Below, piece by piece: positions 15,828 through 20,799 of a stretch of DNA of 20,799 bases. How positions within the stretch are numbered: position 1 is the stretch's first letter; the number at the start of each line of letters is the position of its first letter. Source of the stretch: Dehalococcoidia bacterium UBA1328. GTDB taxonomy: Bacteria > Chloroflexota > Dehalococcoidia > Lucifugimonadales > Lucifugimonadaceae. Location of the stretch: positions 1-20,799 of the forward strand of contig DBTA01000032.1 of the NCBI GenBank assembly GCA_002306815.1, in the 5' to 3' direction. The position numbers and the translations under genes were made by a program. The notes under the pieces are model-generated. The model was given only the letters and a program-made list of their open reading frames with translations. It did no database searches and was not told where the DNA came from.

Positions 15828-16778
15828 CTACGAACTGAACCGTTCGTCTCTCCAGGAGTAGATCGGTTCCCAGCCGATTACGTCGGTCACATTCTGGGTT
15901 GATATCGGAGCTTCGAAGCCTTCGAACTCTTTGTTAAGAGGAACCTCTGGGTACACGGTTTTGATCGCTTCCATCGTGGAAATGTTCAACATCGTGTCGT
16001 TGGCGTTCAGGAAGAACCTGTGGTGTCCGCTCCAGTCGTTGTCAACAGTCACGGACTGCACGCATGCGCGAGCTGCGTCTCGAATGTGAAGGTAGGTCCA
16101 GAATCCCTGGCAGCGAGTCCATGGATCGGTGATCGGGTTGGCCTGGAGATGGGTGAAGTATGCATCGTCCCACATGCCGTTGAACCGCATGCTGGCAATT
16201 GCCATCCAAGGTGATCGACGTGAGAACGCCTCACCAATCTCTTCTCCAAGCCATTTGGCTATTGAATACGGGTCTTCAGAACGGGTGTACACGTTCTGGT
16301 CGAGTGGGAAGTACTCGGGTGGCTTGACCTCTTTTCGCGCCCAGCGAGCGGCCGTGCCCATCGCGCCAACGGCGTTATAGGAAGAGCCGAGAGCGACTCG
16401 TCTTACTTTGAGTTGTTCTGCGGCGCGACAAACGTTCCACATCGACATCGTGTTTGTTTGGACAACGTCTTCTTCAACGTAATTCGCAGCACTCGGTCGA
16501 GACGCCAGTGAGATCACGGCATCACAACCGTCCAGTGCCGAGATAACTTGACCATAGTCTGAAATTTCAACTTCGAAGAACTTTGGGATTGTCGGCCAGT
16601 TCTTCCGCATTTTCACCGCGGCGTCTGCACTCGCCAGCTGTCCGGTAGTGCCGCTGTGACCAAGGTTGCTGGTCATTCGGAATTTGTCGGCGTTGATGAC
16701 TTCATGACCAAGCTTGTACAACTCGTCGATCACGTAGTGTCCAACGATTCCCGATCCACCAGTTACGAGTACTCTCAT
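15828..16778 (-). CDS. NAD-dependent epimerase/dehydratase (extended SDR)
   Basis: A 316-residue extended short-chain dehydrogenase. The N-terminal Rossmann motif is VTGGSGIVGHYV (GxxGxxG at 7-13). Catalytic residues are in GSSYNAVG (S132/S133) and YSIAK (Y171, K175). The family acts on nucleotide sugars or sugar acids. I start at ATG 16778 because the Rossmann strand MRVLVTGG begins there and AGGA lies 9 bases upstream. A longer frame back to 16874 adds an Arg/Ser-rich stretch unlike the family and is rejected. It follows the HpcH/HpaI aldolase and Ldh_2 dehydrogenase genes on the same strand, suggesting uronate or hydroxy-acid catabolism, in which SDR dehydrogenases of this type also occur. 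The substrate is not determinable. Confidence 0.85.
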   Translation of the reverse strand: MRVLVTGGSGIVGHYVIDELYKLGHEVINADKFRMTSNLGHSGTTGQLASADAAVKMRKNWPTIPKFFEVEISDYGQVISALDGCDAVISLASRPSAANYVEEDVVQTNTMSMWNVCRAAEQLKVRRVALGSSYNAVGAMGTAARWARKEVKPPEYFPLDQNVYTRSEDPYSIAKWLGEEIGEAFSRRSPWMAIASMRFNGMWDDAYFTHLQANPITDPWTRCQGFWTYLHIRDAARACVQSVTVDNDWSGHHRFFLNANDTMLNISTMEAIKTVYPEVPLNKEFEGFEAPISTQNVTDVIGWEPIYSWRDERFSS

Positions 16779-16827
16779 CTTCAATGATCCTAATTTTCGG
16801 TCATCTCGGAAGGAGTGACCTGAACGC

Positions 16828-16857
16828 GAGTCGAGCCCGCTTTCACGAGCTCGACTC
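16828..16857. repeat. 9-bp inverted repeat between aldolase and epimerase genes
   Basis: GAGTCGAGC (16828-16836) and GCTCGACTC (16849-16857) are exact reverse complements around a 12-base loop. It starts 30 bases after the aldolase stop on the minus strand and precedes the epimerase ribosome site. No U-tract follows on the minus-strand transcript, so it is more likely an RNA-stabilising or processing hairpin than a full intrinsic terminator. Confidence 0.55.
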
Positions 16858-16886
16858 AATTTACTACTTTGCATTTAGCCGGGTGG

Positions 16887-17777
16887 TTACCAGGGCATGG
16901 TGCGGCCGGTCTTCTTTCGACCGTATTCTGCCCATTCCTTTGTTGCACCCATCATTCGCACGCCAAGAACGTCGATTGAGTAGTCGACTCGTTCTTCCAT
17001 GGTCATGTTGTCGTCGGCCCAGCTTGAATAAAAGCCGATTCCCTTTGACTGAAGCGCAGCGTTGATCCGATCTCGTGCAGCGTTCATGTCGTCGGGGTAA
17101 GGCGGGTCGTGTGCGTCGGGGTGTCCGAGAGACATTCCCATGTCACCAGGTCCCCACTCAGCAAACCCGATACCGGGAACTTCCACGATTTCGTCAACAT
17201 TTTCCAGGCAGAAACGGTCTTCGATCTTCAGACCCAGCAGCAACTCGCCTTCCGGATTGAGTGGCCACGGATCGGCAACCTTGGCATATTCGGCGGTGCT
17301 CAGTCCCCAGATTTCATTCGCGGGGGCTTGTCCACCAGAACCGCGCAAACCTTCGCCAATCACGTCCTTTTCCAACTCATGGAACGGATATCGGGTCGTC
17401 TGAACGAACGCCTTGACCGACTCAGCAGTTCGAGTGTGCGTGTGCAGAATTCCGTGAACACCTGCAGTTAGCACGTGACGTGACTGCCACGCGTTGTATC
17501 GCACTTCTTCCGGCGTAATAGCGTTTGAAGGCAGTGTGCACAGAACAGTCGGGGTTAGGTGACCACTTGGGGTAGGCCCACCGTCCTTGAGTCCACGCAT
17601 GTAGTTGGTCAGACCTACTGTGTCGAACGGGTGGTGTTCGAAGTCCATCATGAGCATATCTGCCCACGTCTGGGAGTCTTTCAGTCCCGCTTCGTAAGTT
17701 AGCTCGGTGGGGTGAGTCGCGTAGAACGGTTGTCCCTGTTCGAGCAGTTCAATACATTTGTTGATTCTATTTGGCAT
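16887..17777 (-). CDS. HpcH/HpaI-family aldolase/citrate lyase
   Basis: A 296-residue class II, metal-dependent aldolase of the HpcH/HpaI (2-oxo-3-deoxyaldarate or 4-hydroxy-2-oxovalerate-type) fold, cleaving 2-oxo-hydroxy acids to pyruvate plus an aldehyde. LMMDFEHHPFD (from residue 42) is the family MDxEHxxxD block. Metal ligands are E186 in LKIEDRFC and D212 in WGPGDMGMSLG. It is longer than the typical 250-270 residue enzymes, with an insert near 135-175. I start at ATG 17777, which has AGGAG 6 bases upstream; the in-frame codons back to 17813 overlap the previous gene and are rejected. It lies 14 bp after the Ldh_2 dehydrogenase gene, so the two form a tight pair. Confidence 0.88.
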   Translation of the reverse strand: MPNRINKCIELLEQGQPFYATHPTELTYEAGLKDSQTWADMLMMDFEHHPFDTVGLTNYMRGLKDGGPTPSGHLTPTVLCTLPSNAITPEEVRYNAWQSRHVLTAGVHGILHTHTRTAESVKAFVQTTRYPFHELEKDVIGEGLRGSGGQAPANEIWGLSTAEYAKVADPWPLNPEGELLLGLKIEDRFCLENVDEIVEVPGIGFAEWGPGDMGMSLGHPDAHDPPYPDDMNAARDRINAALQSKGIGFYSSWADDNMTMEERVDYSIDVLGVRMMGATKEWAEYGRKKTGRTMPW

Positions 17778-17783
17778 GTAAAA

Positions 17784-17788
17784 CTCCT
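17784..17788 (-). promoter_or_regulatory. Ribosome binding site deciding the aldolase start
   Basis: AGGAG on the minus strand, 6 bases before ATG 17777. It shows that the aldolase begins here and not at an in-frame ATG 36 bases upstream, which falls inside the dehydrogenase gene. Confidence 0.75.
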
Positions 17789-17791
17789 GGA

Positions 17792-18874
17792 TTAGTCCTT
17801 CGTTAGCCGCCATGGGATGTCGAGCTCACCGGTGATCGCGCGGAACCAGTCGATAACTTCTGGGTGATAGGGGATACCGTTCTCTCGACGTTCGATTTCC
17901 TCTTCGTGCTCCGGCAGTCCTGCGTAAACGACGCGCTCTTTACCCGGGACCGGAGGAGTGCTCTTGATCTCATTCATGTAGACGTCCATCTCGTTTTTGA
18001 ATTCCTGGAGATCTGCGAATGCCTCAACGTTGTAAGCAATGAAATGGTGCGCTGCCCCACCTCGTCGGTTCGGACCAGCGCCTGATGAGCCAAGCAATGC
18101 ACACATGATCTCGACCCAGATGCCGAGGCTCGCGCCCTTGTGGGCACCACCCTCACGCGTTCCACCGGTTGGAAGCATGAAATACTCATCCGGGACAGGA
18201 CTTTCTTCCATCATTGGAACGCCATCTTCACCTGTAATCCAACCCGGAGCAACGTCTACACCTAGTCGCTTTGCAAGTGCGATTTTGTTTCCTGCAACTG
18301 AGCTCATCGATGCATCGAAAATGAACGGTGCTTCGCTGTTTGTTGGAACGGCAATTGCGATCGGGTTCAGACCGAACATTGGCTTGGCACCGTCGACTGG
18401 AAGAACCTGCATTCCTCCGGTGGTCATCGAAATACCGATCATGCCGTGCTGAATCGCCATTGCGGCGTGGTAGGCAGCGGCACCGAAATGGCGACCGTTG
18501 TTGGCGGTAACGGTTCCAATTCCGTAGGTCTTGGCTCGTTCGATCGCCATTTCCATCGCCATCGGCCCAACCACGAGCCCGTGACCACCGTCACAGTCGA
18601 GCATTGCCGCAGCAGGCATTTCACGAACGATCTTTGGTTTAGGAGTTGGATTGATTCCTCCTTCTCCAAACGACTCAACGTAGCGGCGGAGCATGTTCGA
18701 GACGCCGTGCGATTCGATTCCTCGAATGTCGGCGTAAACAAGGACGTCTGCACCGTTTGCAGCGTCATCTGCCGGCATGCCCATTTTTAGAAAAATATCG
18801 GTAACGGTCGCATGCATGTCTTCGGGCGTGACGTGCACGGCAAGATCATGTGGTACGTGGAATCGATCCAGCAA
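17792..18874 (-). CDS. Ldh_2-family malate/L-lactate-type dehydrogenase
   Basis: A 360-residue NAD(P)-dependent oxidoreductase of the Ldh_2 family (malate/L-lactate, ureidoglycolate and 2,3-diketogulonate dehydrogenases). Motifs are DIRGIESHGVSNMLRRY (49-65), NNGRHFGAAAYHAAMA (125-140, with H129), MTTGGMQVLPVDG, MFGLNPIAIAVPT, FDASMSSVA and HKGASLGIWVEIM. The fold is not a classic Rossmann fold and the enzyme usually works as a dimer in the cytosol. The start is TTG 18874-18872, with AAGGGA 9 bases upstream; a GTG at codon 13 is an alternative. It is first in the minus-strand run and lies 14 bp before the aldolase gene. It probably oxidises or reduces the 2-hydroxy or 2-oxo acid handled by the aldolase; the exact substrate is unknown. 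Confidence 0.88.
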   Translation of the reverse strand: MLDRFHVPHDLAVHVTPEDMHATVTDIFLKMGMPADDAANGADVLVYADIRGIESHGVSNMLRRYVESFGEGGINPTPKPKIVREMPAAAMLDCDGGHGLVVGPMAMEMAIERAKTYGIGTVTANNGRHFGAAAYHAAMAIQHGMIGISMTTGGMQVLPVDGAKPMFGLNPIAIAVPTNSEAPFIFDASMSSVAGNKIALAKRLGVDVAPGWITGEDGVPMMEESPVPDEYFMLPTGGTREGGAHKGASLGIWVEIMCALLGSSGAGPNRRGGAAHHFIAYNVEAFADLQEFKNEMDVYMNEIKSTPPVPGKERVVYAGLPEHEEEIERRENGIPYHPEVIDWFRAITGELDIPWRLTKD

Positions 18875-19033
18875 CTCTTACTGTCCCTTTCTGAAATTGT
18901 CCACCCACATACACGACCGACTTGCCACTGATACAAAGATGAACGCCTAAAACCGGGCGGAGTATACGCCGAGTTCAGGCAGTTTGCGTGGGTCAAAATT
19001 CCAGTACGAAACGATTTGTTGGATTTCCCGCGA

Positions 19034-19102
19034 TTGCCGGTAAATCTACGGATGTATGATTTGCTTAGAGCGCGCTACGCGCCTAGATTGCATGGCGCAA
19101 TC
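19034..19102 (+). promoter_or_regulatory. Weak candidate promoter and operator for the zinc dehydrogenase gene
   Basis: In the 261-bp divergent gap, TTGCCG (19034-19039) and TATGAT (19055-19060) are separated by 15 bp, shorter than optimal. Downstream, GATTGC (19086-19091) and GCAATC (19097-19102) form a perfect 6-bp inverted repeat with a 5-bp centre, 34 bases before the ATG. Either may be chance. Confidence 0.25.
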
Positions 19103-19135
19103 GATTTAAGCACTCCCACATACGGAGAACATGCA

Positions 19136-20254
19136 ATGCCTCAGGGCCTCACCACCGTCTTCACCGAACCGGGCAAACCGTTCGATCTAGAGAGTCTTCC
19201 AACGCCTGATATCGAAGAAGGCGGAATTCTAATCAAGAACACAGACGCCGTGATTTGCGGATCTGATCTCCACGTATGGCGTGGAGACGGCGACGGTCCA
19301 CCGCTTTCACAACGCCGAATCCTTGGCCATGAGTTCACCGGTGTTGTTCATTCGCTGAGTAAGGGAATTGATACAGACTCGCTACGTCGGCCTTTGAAAG
19401 AGGGTGATCGAGTTGCGTTTCCGTTCTTCTTCCCCTGCCACCGCTGTTATCACTGCATTCGAGGTGAGCACCACTCGTGCACGTTCCGATCACGTCGAAA
19501 CATGGTCGGACTAGATAAGTACCCGTACTGCAATGGTGGCATGGCGGAGTATTTCTATCTTCAGCCTGGTCACTACGCCTACAAAGTGCCTGACGAATTG
19601 CCGAGCGACGCAATACCGTCGGTCAACTGTGCGTTAGCGTAAGTTCTGTTCGGACTCGAACGAGTAGACGTTGCATTTGGCGATACAGTAGTAGTTCAAG
19701 GCGCTGGTGGACTCGGTATTTATGCAACCGCGGTTGCCGCTGAGCGCGGCGCGAGTCAGGTGATCGTTATTGACGGTCAACAGAATCGACTCGACCGGGC
19801 CATGAACTGTGGGGCCACAGCAACGATCCCGATGGCAGACTATCCGACTCCTGAGTCACGTGTTGAACGTGTTCGCAAGCTTACTAACGGCATTGGTGCC
19901 GACGTGGTTGTCGAAGTAGTCGGTATTGCTGCTGCCACCTACGAAGGTCTCGATATGGTTCGAATAAATGGTTCGTATCTCGATATCGGAAATATTGGTG
20001 GTGGAAGCATCACTATTCCGGCGAGCAAGGTGATTGGCAACCAGACCAAGTGGGTCGGAACGGTTCACTACAACCCGTGGGTGATCGAAGCCGCGCTACA
20101 GTTCCTCGTAAAAACGAAGGACAAGTACCAGCTCATTGACGTGGTTTCGGACAAGTTTGCTCTCGATAAGGTGAACGAGGCGTTTGAGTTCGCGGAGTGG
20201 CACGGAAAAGACACCGGAACTCAGGCGCAACGAGTAGCGCTACATATGTACTAG
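19136..20254 (+). pseudogene. Zinc-dependent alcohol dehydrogenase (MDR family) interrupted by an in-frame TAA
   Basis: A 372-codon medium-chain zinc dehydrogenase of full family length, broken at codon 169. The first part has the catalytic zinc site (C41 in CGSDLHVWRG, H65 and E66 in LGHEFTG) and the structural zinc cysteines C101, C104, C107 and C115 in PCHRCYHCIRGEHHSC. After the TAA (19640-19642) the same frame continues with VLFGLERVDVAFGD and the nucleotide-binding VVVQGAGGLGIYA, down to TAG 20252. Relatives often read NCALSQV here, so a CAA-to-TAA change is the simplest explanation. The start is ATG 19136, with GGAG 8 bases upstream. It is divergent from the Ldh_2 dehydrogenase gene and probably belongs to the same pathway. 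A sequencing error, a strain-level mutation or (unlikely) readthrough are possible. No second base change or frameshift is seen. Confidence 0.85.
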
Positions 20255-20277
20255 GCTCGGATTCACCGATCATTCAG

Positions 20278-20321
20278 ATAAAAAGAAAAGCGACGGGATC
20301 ATCCGTCGCTTTTCTTTTTAT
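20278..20321. terminator. Strong bidirectional intrinsic terminator
   Basis: A perfect 19-bp inverted repeat (20278-20296 and 20303-20321) around the 6-base loop GATCAT. The core stem is AGCGACGG/CCGTCGCT. It is flanked by an A-rich run on the left and a T-rich run on the right, so it works as a terminator in both directions. It sits 24 bases after the zinc dehydrogenase and serves the convergent aldolase gene from the other side. Confidence 0.92.
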
Positions 20322-20329
20322 CTTCCCTC

Positions 20330-20361
20330 GTCTCGACCGCAGCGAAGCGGAGTGTAGAGAC
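20330..20361. repeat. Imperfect palindrome, possibly an interspersed repeat
   Basis: GTCTC (20330-20334) pairs with GAGAC (20357-20361), and inside them CCGC (20337-20340) pairs with GCGG (20347-20350) around AGCGAA. It lies right after the terminator in the convergent gap. Its GC-rich, REP-like look differs from the adjacent sequence. Only one copy is seen in the window, so repeat status is a guess. Confidence 0.4.
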
Positions 20362-20403
20362 CTCGGGTCAGGTGTCAGAGAACGCTAGTTAGGTAAAGTA
20401 CGC

Positions 20404-20799
20404 CTACGCCTTGTACGTCTCTCTTAACTCGGCGTAGATGTCCTTCGTTTGAACCGTTCCCAGCACAAGCGTACTCGACATATTCATCATCTGGTAACCC
20501 TCACCGATCCAGCGTCGGCAGTCGTCAACGTCTGCGAACGTCGTGGCAAGGTACTTCCCGGTGCCCTTAATTCTCTGAGCCACATCGGTCATGATGTTCT
20601 CGACCTTCGAATTGTGAATGTCTCCCGGTATTCCTAGCGAAGCAGACAGATCGGTGGGTCCCACCAGAAGCACTTCGTAACCCGTAATCGAGAGAATCTC
20701 TTCGAGGTTCTCGTATGCCTCGACACTCTCCATCTGGAGAATCAGGAGCGTTTCGTCATTGGCGTTGTCTATGATGTCCTGCTGGGTGAGTCCCAGGTA
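20404..20799 (-). CDS. HpcH/HpaI-family aldolase, C-terminal part (runs off window)
   Basis: The last 131 residues of a second class II HpcH/HpaI aldolase whose N-terminal half lies beyond the window. The visible part opens with DETLLILQMESVEAYENLEE, where the Glu of QMES is a metal ligand. It continues with LLVGPTDLSASLGIPGD, where the Asp of PTDLS is the second ligand. The C-terminus includes GYQMMNMSSTLVLG. It is more canonical in these motifs than the aldolase at 16887-17777 and is not a recent duplicate of it. The reading frame is open to the window edge, so the internal ATG at 20733 is not the start. It is separated from the zinc dehydrogenase by the bidirectional terminator and is convergent with it. 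Confidence 0.9.
   Translation of the reverse strand, partial: YLGLTQQDIIDNANDETLLILQMESVEAYENLEEILSITGYEVLLVGPTDLSASLGIPGDIHNSKVENIMTDVAQRIKGTGKYLATTFADVDDCRRWIGEGYQMMNMSSTLVLGTVQTKDIYAELRETYKA

Noticed and set aside
16779..16874. N-terminal extension of the epimerase (32 extra codons)
   Set aside because: Arg/Ser-rich and unlike the family; the Rossmann strand and a ribosome site mark ATG 16778. The stretch also contains the inverted repeat.
17778..17813. Longer start for the HpcH/HpaI aldolase
   Set aside because: It would overlap the Ldh_2 gene, while AGGAG is correctly placed for ATG 17777.
19016..19135. N-terminal extension of the zinc dehydrogenase (40 extra codons)
   Set aside because: MPQGLTTVF at 19136 is the normal family start and has GGAG 8 bases upstream.
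1..20799. Defence system, prophage, CRISPR array or mobile element
   Set aside because: I looked for arrays of direct repeats, transposase or integrase motifs, toxin-antitoxin pairs and phage genes, and saw none. The SNase-like and SRAP genes are nucleic-acid related, but nothing else nearby indicates a defence island.

Overview
The window (about 20.8 kb, mid GC) looks like a bacterial chromosome segment from an uncultured, probably marine lineage. The gene set (a MqnP-type UbiA prenyltransferase with UbiX and UbiD partners, MFS_3-type exporters, HpcH/HpaI aldolases, an Ldh_2-family dehydrogenase, an SMP-30 lactonase and an endonuclease-type MutL) would fit a SAR202-like Chloroflexota genome. 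That placement is an inference from gene content; no marker gene settles it. I see no rRNA, tRNA, CRISPR array, transposase, integrase or phage gene.

Layout. 1-2313 (minus strand): a tightly coupled operon reading TetR regulator, UbiA/MqnP-like prenyltransferase, UbiX flavin prenyltransferase and the start of a UbiD decarboxylase. The junctions overlap by one base or abut. A clean TetR-type palindrome sits at 2347-2360, in the gap to a divergent SMP-30 lactonase gene (2482-3324). 3331-7929 (minus): mutL and two tandem paralogous MFS exporters. 8096-9064 (plus): a PLP-dependent threonine/serine dehydratase. 9069-9842 (minus): an unrecognised protein. A perfect 14-bp inverted repeat (9949-9983) lies in the divergent gap before pyrD (plus, to 11059). 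11067-18874 is a long minus-strand run. In transcription order it holds an Ldh_2 dehydrogenase, an HpcH/HpaI aldolase, an NAD-dependent epimerase, a SRAP/YedK abasic-site protein, a membrane-anchored SNase-like protein, an MFS transporter, a Cof-type HAD phosphatase and ribokinase. 19136-20254 (plus): a zinc alcohol dehydrogenase broken by one in-frame TAA. It is followed by a strong bidirectional terminator and a second, truncated HpcH/HpaI aldolase.

Functional themes. The left end probably performs late steps of menaquinone (futalosine route) or ubiquinone-like quinone assembly under TetR control. The right end looks like catabolism of hydroxy or sugar acids: two class II aldolases, an Ldh_2 oxidoreductase, a zinc dehydrogenase, an epimerase and a ribokinase. 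The middle is housekeeping (pyrimidine synthesis, mismatch repair) plus exporters.

The most notable signal is in start codons. TTG and GTG starts are frequent. In two genes (HAD phosphatase and pyrD) the conserved N-terminus extends upstream of any ATG, GTG or TTG in frame, and the position where the family normally has Met is an ATT codon followed by TAC. Either AUU initiation is used here or there are small sequence errors. Other points worth a second look are the nonsense codon in the alcohol dehydrogenase, the missing metal-ligand and catalytic residues in the SNase-like protein, and the inverted repeat in front of pyrD.
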